This document shows, one piece after another, positions 16,892 through 25,944 of a DNA stretch of 52,397 nt. Positions within the stretch are counted from its first letter, which is position 1, and each line of letters opens with the position of its first letter. Origin of the DNA: Crossiella sp. SN42 (GTDB lineage: Bacteria; Actinomycetota; Actinomycetes; Mycobacteriales; Pseudonocardiaceae). The stretch spans positions 1 through 52,397 of the forward strand of contig NZ_JAMHIV010000050.1 in NCBI RefSeq assembly GCF_023897065.1, in the 5' to 3' direction. The notes below the pieces were generated by a model. That model searched no databases and was not told where the DNA came from. It saw only the letters and a list, made by a program, of their open reading frames with translations. The position numbers and the translations under genes were made by a program.

Positions 16892-18147
16892 GCACCACCT
16901 CCGCCGACCGGCTGCGCCGCCTCCGCCGCCTGCTCACCCTGCTGTTCACCGCGCTGAACGCAGCCGGGCTGATCCTGTTCGCCTACCTGGTGATCCGCGA
17001 GGACCGGCAGCAGGGCGAGCAGCACATGGACGCCGACCTGCGCCGGGTCAGCGCGGTGGTGTCCAGGCTGATCGACTACGACGGCACCATCAACACCGAG
17101 GAGCTCGGGCACGACCAGATCAACAACGCCTGCCCGCAGTTCACCGTGCTGGACCGGGACGAGAATGGTGAGTGGTCGACCAATCACACCAGCGAGAAGC
17201 CCTGCGCCCCGCTGCCGATGACCACGCTGACCAGCCTCGCCCAGCAGTCCGTCGACACCCGCAGCATGATCACCGGCTACCAGCGCGGCAGCGGGGGCGA
17301 GCTGCTCAGGGTCACCGCCGACTCGCTGCGCAACCGGTCCGGGCAGTACGTCGGCGCGGTGGTCGCCGCGATGGACGCGCGGGAGGCCGAGAGCAGGCAC
17401 GACCGGCGGGTGCTGATCGTGCTCGGCGTGTCCGTGCTGCTGGTCGGCGCCTGCGCGCTGGCCGGGCACGTGCTCTCCGGCCGGGCCATGCGCCCCGCGG
17501 TGGACGCGCTGGCCCAGCAGGAGGCGCTGCTCGGCGACATCGCGCACGACCTGCGCAAACCAGTGGCCGCGCTGCGCGCGCTGGCCGAGACCGGGCTGCG
17601 CAACCCGGACCAGCACGCCGAGCTGCTGCCGCGCGCGGTGCGGCTGTCCGCGCGGATGGGCGGCATCATCGACGGCCTGCTCATGCGCGCCCGCTTCGCC
17701 GCCGGGGTGCAGGAGCTGGCCAGGCAGCCGATCTGGCTGGACCAGCTGGTCGCCGGCGTGGTCGAGGACACCCCGCCGGAGGGCGCGCGGATCACGCTGA
17801 CCACCAGTCCCAGCAAGGTCGACGCCGACCCGGTGCTGGTGCAGCGCGCGGTGGCCAACCTGCTCGGCAACGCCCTGCAGCACGGCCACCAGCCCGGCTC
17901 GGCCGCGGTGGTGCACGTCAGCGTGGCAGGCAACCGGGTCACCGTGGCCGACCAGGGCCCCGGCATCGACGCCGAACGCGCCGAGCTGGCCCTGGACCGC
18001 TTCACCAGCGGCGGCGGGTCCAGCGGGCTCGGCCTGGCCATCGTGCGCTGGGTCGCCCAGGCGCACGGCGGCACGCTGCGGGTGTACAACGCCGAGGCCG
18101 GCGGCGCCATCTTCGAGCTGGAACTGCCTGCCGTGTACCGGGACTGA
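16888..18147 (+). CDS. Membrane sensor histidine kinase
   Basis: The 419-residue protein has a first membrane helix (about 12-35, LLTLLFTALNAAGLILFAYLV), an extracytoplasmic sensor of about 130 residues, a second helix (about 175-195), then the H-box IAHDLRKP with phospho-acceptor His220. The ATPase domain shows NLLGNALQHG (N-box), DQGPGID (G1) and GSSGLGLAIVRWVAQAHGG (G2). The H-box has Arg-Lys-Pro where RTP or KNP is usual. It overlaps the regulator by GTGA. What it senses is not evident. Confidence 0.95.
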   Translation: MSTTSADRLRRLRRLLTLLFTALNAAGLILFAYLVIREDRQQGEQHMDADLRRVSAVVSRLIDYDGTINTEELGHDQINNACPQFTVLDRDENGEWSTNHTSEKPCAPLPMTTLTSLAQQSVDTRSMITGYQRGSGGELLRVTADSLRNRSGQYVGAVVAAMDAREAESRHDRRVLIVLGVSVLLVGACALAGHVLSGRAMRPAVDALAQQEALLGDIAHDLRKPVAALRALAETGLRNPDQHAELLPRAVRLSARMGGIIDGLLMRARFAAGVQELARQPIWLDQLVAGVVEDTPPEGARITLTTSPSKVDADPVLVQRAVANLLGNALQHGHQPGSAAVVHVSVAGNRVTVADQGPGIDAERAELALDRFTSGGGSSGLGLAIVRWVAQAHGGTLRVYNAEAGGAIFELELPAVYRD

Positions 18148-18183
18148 ACGACCGGTGTACCCGTGCTGCCTAGGATCGCGGGT

Positions 18184-19139
<956 letters not shown>

Positions 19140-19143
<4 letters not shown>

Positions 19144-19305
19144 GGCGTGTCCGCACAGTCCCGCCCGCGATAGCCGCGCCGGTTCGGCCGCTGACGGCAC
19201 GGCCGGAACGCCCGAATACGTCCGGTATGAGGCCGTCCCGGCCGCACCGCCAGCGACCGAACCGGTCACGACTCTCGCAGACGGGACTGTGCGGACACGC
19301 CCTAG
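19140..19305. mobile_element. MITE-like palindromic element flanked by CTAG
   Basis: CTAG at 19140-19143 and 19302-19305 bound a 166-bp unit. Its outer 24 bp (19140-19163 and 19282-19305, starting CTAGGGCGTGTCCGCACAG) are perfect inverted repeats. The interior continues as an imperfect palindrome: CCGGTTCGG...CGCTG near 19180 matches the complement near 19260, and ATAC/GTAT flank the centre at 19222. It has no transposase. CTAG duplications are typical of some IS5-family elements, so non-autonomous mobilisation by such an enzyme is likely but inferred. Each CTAG supplies the stop codon of the abutting convergent gene. Confidence 0.8.
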
Positions 19306-21047
19306 TTGCGGCAGTCCGCGCCGTTGATGGACTTGGGCTGGCTCTTGTAGACCACGCCGCCGCCGTTGGTGCCCCGGACGTCGAAGCAGTACTTGCGGTT
19401 CGGTTCCACCTCACCCTTCCAGGTGGTGGTCTGCTGCGGCGGGAACGTCTTGTTCTCGGTGGCGTTCTCGACGGCCATGCCCACGGCGAAGTACAGCGAC
19501 TCGCTGCTGCGCCAGTTCAGCTCGACGATGTTGCCGCGCACGATGGGCTCCTCCAGCACGATCTCCACCGGTTTCGCGGAGGTGGTGGGCGCGCTGGCCG
19601 GGGCGGGACCGGGGGGCAGGGCCAGTTCGGCGGGGTCGTCATTGATCAGCAGCACCGCGCCCACGGCGAGCACCGCGGCCAGGCCGACGCCGCCGAGGAC
19701 CAGGCCGGTGCGGCTGGCCGGGCGGTCGGGGCGGGCCGGGCCGGAGATCACCAGCGGGGCGCCGCGCGGCTGGGGCGGGGCGGATTCCGGTGCGATGTCC
19801 GGGATTGCGGTCTCTGGCGCAGCGGCGGGGGCTGGGGGCTCCGGTGCGGATGCGGCGGGGCGGCCCGAGGGCGGAGTGGCGGGGTGGCCGGGCGGAGGTG
19901 TGCTGGCGGCCTGGATGAGGTGGCCGGACAGCGGAGTGGCCGGGGTGTGGGCTGCGTGGCCGTGTGGTGGCGTGGGCGGGTTCTGGGGGGCGCGGCCCTG
20001 CGGTGTGGGCGGGGCTTGGGTCGCGTGGCTGGGCGGCGGTGTGCTCGGGGCCTGGCCCGGCCGCGGGGTGCGCCGGACCTGGGCGACGCGGCCGACCGCC
20101 CCGAAGCCGGGGGCCTGGGCGGGGTGGCCGGGCAGGGGGGCGACGGGCCAGTCGGCCTGCCCGGTGGTCAGCCGGTGCGCCTCGGGTGAGGGGCCCGGCA
20201 CGTAGCCTGCGAAGTCGTCGAACCCTCGTCCCGGCGCCTCCGTGCCCGCGGTCGGCTCTGGCCCGCCCATCCGGTCCAGCCAGCCCGAGACCACCGCCGC
20301 CTCGGCCGGGCGCAGCGCCGGGTCCTTGCTCAGCAGCGCGGAGACCACCGCGGTCAGCGCCTCGGGCACGTCCGGTCTGGTCAGCGGCGGCACCGGGGTG
20401 CCGAGCACGCGCAGCATCCGCTCGCCCTCCGGTTCGCCGATCGCGCCGGGGTGCGGGGACTCGCCGGAGAGGGCCAGGTGCAGCAGGGCGCCGAGGCCGT
20501 AGAGGTCCGAGCGTTCGTCCACGGTGCCGTCGCGGAGGGTTTCCGGGGCGGTGAAGTCGATGCCGGTGCGGTGGTCGCGGGGGTAGGCGCGGCGCAGGGT
20601 GAGGCCGAGGTCGGCGAGCACGGGCTCGCCGGTGGGGCGGAACAGCAGGTTGCCCGGGGTGACGCCGCCGTGCACCAGACCGACCCGGTGCGCGGCGGCC
20701 AGCGCGGTGGCCACCGCCCTGCCCAGGGCGAGCGCGTCGGGCACCGAGAGCCTGCCGCAGCTGGCCACGAGCTCGCGCAGGGACTGCGAGCACAGCTCCA
20801 TCCGCAGCGCGGTGCGGCCGTCCGGGGTGTCCTCGACCGCGTCGGCGACCAGCACCGGCGCCCGGTCCCGCAGCCCGGCCAGCTTGGTCAGCTCCCGGTC
20901 CAGCTCGGCGCGGGTGCGTTTGGGCAGCTTGGCCGGGAAGACCTTGAGCGCGAACGCCTCGCCGGTGTCCGCGCGCATCCCGGCGTACACCGTGGCCACC
21001 GGTCCCTCGCCGAGCGGGACCAGCTCCTGCGGGCCGTTGCCGGACAT
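19302..21047 (-). CDS. Transmembrane serine/threonine pseudokinase
   Basis: The 581-residue protein has an N-terminal kinase fold (about 8-265): glycine loop LGEGPVATVYAG, ATP-lysine Lys35 (FALKVF), TPGN with Asn133, Asp146 in ADLGL and FTAPE. The HRD motif reads His126-Gly-Gly, so the catalytic Asp is missing, and the catalytic-loop Lys is Thr: a probable pseudokinase. A proline-rich linker (about 290-440), one membrane helix (GLVLGGVGLAAVLAVGAVLL) and an extracellular beta-rich domain ending in NGADCRN follow. ATG 21047 is preferred over ATG 21086 because GAGGGGA lies 8 bp before it. Confidence 0.88.
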   Translation of the reverse strand: MSGNGPQELVPLGEGPVATVYAGMRADTGEAFALKVFPAKLPKRTRAELDRELTKLAGLRDRAPVLVADAVEDTPDGRTALRMELCSQSLRELVASCGRLSVPDALALGRAVATALAAAHRVGLVHGGVTPGNLLFRPTGEPVLADLGLTLRRAYPRDHRTGIDFTAPETLRDGTVDERSDLYGLGALLHLALSGESPHPGAIGEPEGERMLRVLGTPVPPLTRPDVPEALTAVVSALLSKDPALRPAEAAVVSGWLDRMGGPEPTAGTEAPGRGFDDFAGYVPGPSPEAHRLTTGQADWPVAPLPGHPAQAPGFGAVGRVAQVRRTPRPGQAPSTPPPSHATQAPPTPQGRAPQNPPTPPHGHAAHTPATPLSGHLIQAASTPPPGHPATPPSGRPAASAPEPPAPAAAPETAIPDIAPESAPPQPRGAPLVISGPARPDRPASRTGLVLGGVGLAAVLAVGAVLLINDDPAELALPPGPAPASAPTTSAKPVEIVLEEPIVRGNIVELNWRSSESLYFAVGMAVENATENKTFPPQQTTTWKGEVEPNRKYCFDVRGTNGGGVVYKSQPKSINGADCRN

Positions 21048-21085
21048 CCCGGGCTCCCCTCTGTCTCGCACATCATCCGATGCCA

Positions 21086-21111
21086 CCGGTGATGGCCGCT
21101 AGCTGCCGACC
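21086..21111 (-). promoter_or_regulatory. Copy C of the recurrent upstream box
   Basis: On the minus strand this segment reads GGTCGGCAGCTAGCGGCC then ATCACCGG and matches the mycosin copy (32062-32087) at 21 of 26 positions by eye. Its 5-prime end is 64 bp from the chosen pseudokinase start. A weaker, gapped match lies on the plus strand at about 21171-21204 before eccD. Confidence 0.45.
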
Positions 21112-21215
21112 CGGTTCCCCGGCCGGGCCTTCGCCCAGATCGTAGGAAGCCGGACCACAGGTGCGCGCCGGGCGGCAGGTTGTTGCCGCTGCGGCCAGTG
21201 CGAGGAGGTAGGCCG

Positions 21216-22589
21216 ATGACCACGACCGGGCTGGTGCGAGTGACGGTCGCCGCGCCGCACCGGCGCATCGACATGGCGTTGCCCGAGCAGTCCAGCGTCG
21301 CCGAGATCGTGCCGGGGCTGCTCCGGCACGCCGGTGAGCACCTCGCTGACGACGGTGCCGCCGACGGCGGCTGGCTGCTGCGGCGGGGCGACGGGTCGGC
21401 GCTGGAACTCGGGCGCACGCTGGGCTCGTACCGGATCAGGGACGGCGAGGTGCTGCACCTGACCTCGCGGCGCACCGAGTGGCCGGAGCTGGAGTACGAC
21501 GACCTGGTCGACGCGATCGCCGACGGCGCGGGCCGGGCAGGCCGGGCCTGGAGCGCGCGGCACACCCGGCTGGCCGGGCTGGCCGTCGGCGGGCTGGTGC
21601 TGCTGCTCGGTGTGGCGGTGGTGCTGCGGGCCGGACCGCCCTGGCCGATGCCCGGACTGTGGTCACTCCTGGTGAGTTTGTTGCTACTCGCGGTGGGTGC
21701 TACGTTGGCCAGGACCGCGGGAGACGCGGTGGCCGGCGCGGTCTTCGGGGCGCTGGCGCTGCCGTACTCCTTCCTCGGTGGAGCTCTGCTCCTGGCCGGT
21801 AGCCACCCGCTGCTGGACCTGGGCGCACCCCAGATCCAGGCGGGTAGCGCGGCACTGCTGTTCGGGGCGGTGCTCGGCCATCTCGGCACGGCGCACGGGT
21901 TGCCGGTCTTCGCCGCGGCGGCGACCAGCGGCCTGCTCGGCGTGCTGGGTGGCGTGCTGGCCGGGCTGGAGACCTTCGACGGGGCCCAGGCGGCCGCGAT
22001 CGTGGCCGGTGCGGTGCTGGCGTTCTCCCCGCTGCTGGCTCCGCTGGCGATCCGGCTGGCCAGGGTGCCGATGCCGGTGCTGCCCCGCACCACCGCGGAT
22101 CTTGTTCGGGATGATCCGCAGCCGCCGCGACCGGCGGTGTACCAGGCGGTCGCGCGGGCGCACGGGTTGCTGACCGGCATGCTGGTCGGCGCCGCGCTGG
22201 TGGCCGTGGTCTGCCAGGTGCTGCTGGTGCGCAGTGGCCGCACGTCCGCGCTGTGGCTGCTGGTGGTGCTCGCGCTCGGGTTCCTGCTTCGGGCGCGGCT
22301 GTATCCCGTGCTGTGGCAACGGGTTCCGTTGCTCGGCGCGGGGGTGTGCGGGGTGGTGTGCCTCGCGCTCGGACCGCTGCTGTCCGGGCGGGTGGCCATC
22401 GCCGGTGTGGTGCTGCTCGTGGTCGGCGGGCTGGTCGTGCTGGCCGGGCTGCACCACAGCCGTCGCCAGGCGAGTCCGTACCTCGGGCGCTATGCCGAGC
22501 TGTTCGAGGTGGCGGTGGTGCTCGCCGTGGTGCCGGTGGTGTGCGCGGTGCTCGACCTGTACGCCTACCTGCGCGGGCTGGGCGGCTGA
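21216..22589 (+). CDS. eccD: Type VII secretion integral membrane protein EccD
   Basis: EccD forms the membrane vestibule of the ESX translocon. The 457-residue product has a ubiquitin-like (YukD) N-terminal domain (about 1-90: LVRVTVAAPHRRIDMALPEQ, DGSALELGRTLGSYRIRDGE), then about 11 hydrophobic segments to the end, the size and architecture of EccD. ATG 21216 follows AGGAGG at optimal spacing; the frame is open 12 codons further. It ends one base before eccB and is divergent from the pseudokinase across 168 bp. Confidence 0.93.
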   Translation: MTTTGLVRVTVAAPHRRIDMALPEQSSVAEIVPGLLRHAGEHLADDGAADGGWLLRRGDGSALELGRTLGSYRIRDGEVLHLTSRRTEWPELEYDDLVDAIADGAGRAGRAWSARHTRLAGLAVGGLVLLLGVAVVLRAGPPWPMPGLWSLLVSLLLLAVGATLARTAGDAVAGAVFGALALPYSFLGGALLLAGSHPLLDLGAPQIQAGSAALLFGAVLGHLGTAHGLPVFAAAATSGLLGVLGGVLAGLETFDGAQAAAIVAGAVLAFSPLLAPLAIRLARVPMPVLPRTTADLVRDDPQPPRPAVYQAVARAHGLLTGMLVGAALVAVVCQVLLVRSGRTSALWLLVVLALGFLLRARLYPVLWQRVPLLGAGVCGVVCLALGPLLSGRVAIAGVVLLVVGGLVVLAGLHHSRRQASPYLGRYAELFEVAVVLAVVPVVCAVLDLYAYLRGLGG

Positions 22590-22590
22590 G

Positions 22591-24012
22591 ATGGCATCCA
22601 GTCGCGACCAACTGCAGGCGCACCAGTTCCTGGCCCAGCGGGCGATCTCCGCGCTGGTCACCAGGGAGACCGATCCGGAACAGCCACCGTTCCGGCGACC
22701 GAGCGTGTCCGCGTTCGGCAGCATCGCGCTGGCGGTGATCATCCTGGCCGGGTTCGGCGTGTACGGGCTGATCGTGCCGGGCGGCAAGGACGCCTGGCGC
22801 ACCGGCGACGCGGTGATCGTGGAGAAGGAGACCGGGGCGCGGCTGGTGTACGTGGACGGCAGGCTGCGGCCGGTCACCAACCACACCTCGGCGCTGCTGG
22901 CGCTGGGCAAGCACGCGCCGACCATGGACGTCTCGCAGGCCTCGCTGGCCGGGGTGCCGAGGGCGCCGCGGATCGGGCTGCTGGACGTGCCGGACGGGCT
23001 GCCGGCCCGGGAACGGGTGCTCGGCGGCGGCTGGAGCATGTGCTCGCAGCCCGCGGTGGACACCACCGGCGCGGCGGTGCACGAGTCGGTGCTGCTGGTC
23101 GGCCAGGCACCCGGCGGCGGTCGCGCGCTCGGTGAGTCCGCGCTGCTGCTGGAACCGCCGGAGCAGGGTGACTGGCAGCTGGTCTGGCGCGGGCACCGGC
23201 ACCGGATCGCCCAGGCCGACACGGCCGCGGTCCGCCTCGCGCTGCGCACCGGGCCGGTGCTGCGGGCCGGGTCGGCCCTGGTGGACAACCTGCCCGCGGG
23301 CGCGGAGATCGGCCCGATCACGTTGCGGGACATCGGCAAGCCCAGCACCGCGGTGCCCGGCAAGCCGGACCTGCGGATCGGCCAGCTGGCGCTGGTGCGC
23401 ACCTCGGGCGAGGTGACCCAGCGGTACCTGGTGGAGGCCGACCGGCTGCGGCCGATCTCGGAGCTGCAGTACGAGATCCAGCGCGCGCACAAGCCCACCG
23501 CCGAGGCCCTCGGCGAGGGCGAGCTGAACGGCGTCGCGTTGAGCCCGCTGGCGGTCAGCGGGGCGAAGCTGGCCGCGGTGGAGCCCGCGCGGGCCGGTCA
23601 GGCGCCGGAGCGGCGGCCGGAGTTCGTGGGTCCGGCCGCGGGCGCGCCCACGGTGTGCGCGAGCTTCGAACCGGGCGCGGAGGTGCCCACGGTGACGGTG
23701 GACTCCGCGCTGCCGCAACGGGATCCGGCGCTGCGCACGGGCAGGCGCACCGATGCCGGCCTGCCGCTGGCCGACCGGGTGGTGGTGTCGCCGGGGTCGG
23801 TGGCGCTGGTGGAGGTGATGCCCAGTCCGCGCGCGCCGGTGGGCACGCTGTCGCTGGTGAGCGACCAGGGCCGCAACCATCCGCTGGCCACGCCGGATGT
23901 GCTGGCGATGCTGGGGTACGAGGGGGTCCGGCCGGTGCGGATGCCCGCTGGGCTGGTGGCCCGGATTCCGCTGGGGAGTGGGCTGGATCCGCTGGCGGCG
24001 CAACGGCCCTGA
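22591..24012 (+). CDS. eccB: Type VII secretion protein EccB
   Basis: EccB is the single-pass ESX core subunit with a large periplasmic domain. The 473-residue product starts MASSRDQLQAHQFLAQRAISALV, a strong EccB signature, with one membrane helix (about 45-66, SIALAVIILAGFGVYGLIVP), then the repeat-type periplasmic domain with the conserved WSMCSQP and a second Cys in PTVCASFEPG, a probable disulfide. It is translationally coupled to eccD, and a hairpin terminator follows 15 bp after the stop. Confidence 0.95.
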   Translation: MASSRDQLQAHQFLAQRAISALVTRETDPEQPPFRRPSVSAFGSIALAVIILAGFGVYGLIVPGGKDAWRTGDAVIVEKETGARLVYVDGRLRPVTNHTSALLALGKHAPTMDVSQASLAGVPRAPRIGLLDVPDGLPARERVLGGGWSMCSQPAVDTTGAAVHESVLLVGQAPGGGRALGESALLLEPPEQGDWQLVWRGHRHRIAQADTAAVRLALRTGPVLRAGSALVDNLPAGAEIGPITLRDIGKPSTAVPGKPDLRIGQLALVRTSGEVTQRYLVEADRLRPISELQYEIQRAHKPTAEALGEGELNGVALSPLAVSGAKLAAVEPARAGQAPERRPEFVGPAAGAPTVCASFEPGAEVPTVTVDSALPQRDPALRTGRRTDAGLPLADRVVVSPGSVALVEVMPSPRAPVGTLSLVSDQGRNHPLATPDVLAMLGYEGVRPVRMPAGLVARIPLGSGLDPLAAQRP

Positions 24013-24026
24013 GGCGCGGCAACGAC

Positions 24027-24057
24027 AACGGCGGCCCCGGACATCGGGGCCGCCGTT
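24027..24057 (+). terminator. Terminator after eccD-eccB
   Basis: AACGGCGGCCCCG (24027-24039) pairs perfectly with CGGGGCCGCCGTT (24045-24057) around a 5-nt loop, followed by CTTGT. The stem begins 15 bp after the eccB stop. Confidence 0.85.
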
Positions 24058-24070
24058 CTTGTGCGCCGGG

Positions 24071-24136
24071 AAAAGCTGTTGCCCGCTCAGTGAAAGGCCG
24101 TTGCCTGCTCCGCGAAAAGCCGTTGCCCCGCCCGGG
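24071..24136. repeat. Three 22-bp tandem repeats between convergent operons
   Basis: Units at 24071-24092, 24093-24114 and 24115-24136 share the pattern AAAAGCYGTTGCCYGCTC with a few changes. The last 16 bp or so of the third unit are the 5-prime arm of the following terminator, so the repeat and the hairpin overlap. It lies between the two converging type VII operons. Confidence 0.6.
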
Positions 24137-24156
24137 AAGTCCGGGCGGGGCAACGG
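24120..24156 (-). terminator. Terminator of the eccC/PE/PPE-like operon
   Basis: CCGTTGCCCCGCCCGG (24120-24135) pairs with CCGGGCGGGGCAACGG (24141-24156), 16 bp with a 5-nt loop. On the minus strand it is followed by CTTTT, so it suits the leftward operon that ends at 24171; it may work both ways. Confidence 0.85.
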
Positions 24157-24170
24157 TTCCGCTGGTCGCG

Positions 24171-25607
24171 TCAGCGGGGCCGGCGGCGGCCTCGGGGTGG
24201 GTCGGGCTGGGTGGTGGCCGGGGCGGCGTCCAGGCCGGGGTTGACGCGCCACATCTCCTCGTCCAGGAGCTCGACCCTGGACGGTTCCTCAGTGCGCCGG
24301 CGACGGGTGGTGGTGGGGACCTGGCCGCCGGTCAGGCCGCCGCTGAGCTTGGCGGGGACGCCGGGCAGGCCGCGCTTGACGCCCTTGCCGGGGGCCGTGG
24401 TCTTGCCCTGTGCCGCGCCGCTGCCGGGTTTGACCTGGTTGCCGCCGCCCGCGCCGTGGCCCATCGGCGGCATCATCGGTGGGATGCCGCCCGCGCGGGC
24501 CGCGTTCGCCGCGTTGGCCGTGCCGGCGGGGCCGGTGGGGCCGGTCGCGGCGGCTGGGGCTTCCGCGGGCGGGGCGAGGTTGGCCGCGGCGCCCATGGTG
24601 CGGGAGGCGGGCTGGTGGCCGAGGGCACCGACGCCGCCGACACCACCGAGGGCGGGGATGGCGGGGACCTTGGGGACGCCCGCGCCACCGCCACCGCCAC
24701 CGCCGCCCTTGGCGCCTGCCAGGCCACCGACGCCGGGGACCGGGGCGATCGGCGGGAGCGGGGGCAGCGGGGGTGGGATGTTCGCCGCCGGGGGGATGTT
24801 CGGCAGCGGGGGCGGGGTCGGGATCTTGGGCGGAGCCGGGGGCGGTGGGGTGTCGCCTGCCAGGCCTGGGCCGGTGCCGGGAGGGCCGCCGGGCGCGCCG
24901 CCGGGGGGTTCGGCGCCACCGGGCGGTGCGCCGCCGGGTGCGCCGCCCGGTGCTCCGCCGGGGGCGCCACCGGGAGGTGCGGCGCTGGGGCCGCCTGCCG
25001 GTCCGCCGGGAGCGCCGGGTGGGCTGCTGGGACCGCCGGGTGCGCCGCCGGGCTGGGCGCCGGGGGCCGCGGGACTGCCGGGCGCGCCTGCCGGGGAGGC
25101 GGGGGTGCCTTGCGGGCCGCGCCAGGGGGCGCCCACGGCGCTGCGGGTCGCTTCGGCGGCCTTGGTGAACAGATCGGCCAGTCCGTTCATCTGGACGCCT
25201 GCGTTCTGGCTGGCCTGTTTGCGGAGCTTGGCCTCCATCATCGGGGCCTGCGCGAGCGCCTTCTGGAACCACTCCCAGGTCGCCAGCACCCCGTCGCGCA
25301 CCTGGGGCAGGGCCACGGCGAGGTCGGCCAGGGTGGCGGCCGGTTCGGTGGCGGTGCGCTTGGCCCAGTCGGTCAGCGAGGTCACGCCCGCCTGGACCTG
25401 GTCGCCGAAGAGCGCCCCCGCGGCGTCCGGCCAGTGCGGGCTCAGGTCCTGCCCTCGGCCGTGCAGGTCCGGGCCCGCCTGGTTCAGCTGGGTGTGCAGG
25501 TCCATCCACATCTTGCGGGCCTGGGTGATCTGCAGGGTCCGGCCGCCCGCGGCCTCAGCCTGGATCAGCTGGACCATTTCTTCGATCTGCTTCGATTCGT
25601 AGTTCAT
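24171..25607 (-). CDS. PPE-like type VII substrate with collagen-like repeats
   Basis: The 478-residue product has an alpha-helical N-terminal domain of about 170 residues (MNYESKQIEEMVQLIQAEAA, HTQLNQAGPDLHGRGQDLSP, TWEWFQKALAQAPMMEAKL), similar in layout to PPE/EspB-like secreted partners. A long Gly/Pro/Ala region follows with GAPGGAPGGAPGG and GGPPGTG repeats (about 180-270) and a low-complexity tail ending in basic GRRRPR. No membrane helix. It starts 10 bp after the upstream small gene and ends the leftward eccC operon. Substrate status is inferred from context and architecture. Confidence 0.7.
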   Translation of the reverse strand: MNYESKQIEEMVQLIQAEAAGGRTLQITQARKMWMDLHTQLNQAGPDLHGRGQDLSPHWPDAAGALFGDQVQAGVTSLTDWAKRTATEPAATLADLAVALPQVRDGVLATWEWFQKALAQAPMMEAKLRKQASQNAGVQMNGLADLFTKAAEATRSAVGAPWRGPQGTPASPAGAPGSPAAPGAQPGGAPGGPSSPPGAPGGPAGGPSAAPPGGAPGGAPGGAPGGAPPGGAEPPGGAPGGPPGTGPGLAGDTPPPPAPPKIPTPPPLPNIPPAANIPPPLPPLPPIAPVPGVGGLAGAKGGGGGGGGAGVPKVPAIPALGGVGGVGALGHQPASRTMGAAANLAPPAEAPAAATGPTGPAGTANAANAARAGGIPPMMPPMGHGAGGGNQVKPGSGAAQGKTTAPGKGVKRGLPGVPAKLSGGLTGGQVPTTTRRRRTEEPSRVELLDEEMWRVNPGLDAAPATTQPDPPRGRRRPR

Positions 25608-25617
25608 GACCTCCCCC

Positions 25618-25923
25618 TCAGTTCGGCATCTGCCGGGCGCCGGCCAGGTCGTGGTTGCGGTAGTCCTCGGCCGCGCCGCCGGCCAGTTCCCGGTACGCCG
25701 CGTATCCCTGGTCGACCGCGGCGGTGAAGGCGGTCACCTTGTCGACCGCGTCGGCGTGCGCGGTGGTGAACGCCGCGCCCTCGTCCATGCCGCCGCCCCC
25801 GTTACCGCCGGTGCTGGCGCTCGCCGCGGCGCGCACCGCGGCGAAGTCCGGCGGGCGCAGCTGGTCGGCGAACTCGCGCATCGCGCTGGTCCGCCCGTTG
25901 ATCTCGTCCTGTGACTCGGACAT
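25618..25923 (-). CDS. Small helical ESX-associated protein (PE-like partner)
   Basis: The 101-residue protein MSESQDEINGRTSAMREFAD... is helical with a central Gly-rich hinge (STGGNGGGGMDEGAAF) splitting two helices, the layout of small PE/WXG-type partners; it lacks WxG. YxxxD-like signals are present as YAAYRELAGGAAED near the C-terminus (Tyr...Asp spacing not ideal). It lies 21 bp after eccC and 10 bp before the PPE-like gene, so a heterodimer with that product is plausible but unproven. Confidence 0.65.
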   Translation of the reverse strand: MSESQDEINGRTSAMREFADQLRPPDFAAVRAAASASTGGNGGGGMDEGAAFTTAHADAVDKVTAFTAAVDQGYAAYRELAGGAAEDYRNHDLAGARQMPN

Positions 25924-25944
25924 GCCGTTCTCCCTCTCGTGTGC

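Noticed and set aside
24071-24136. Three regular repeats considered as a small CRISPR array
   Set aside because: Units are directly adjacent without spacers and no cas genes are present.
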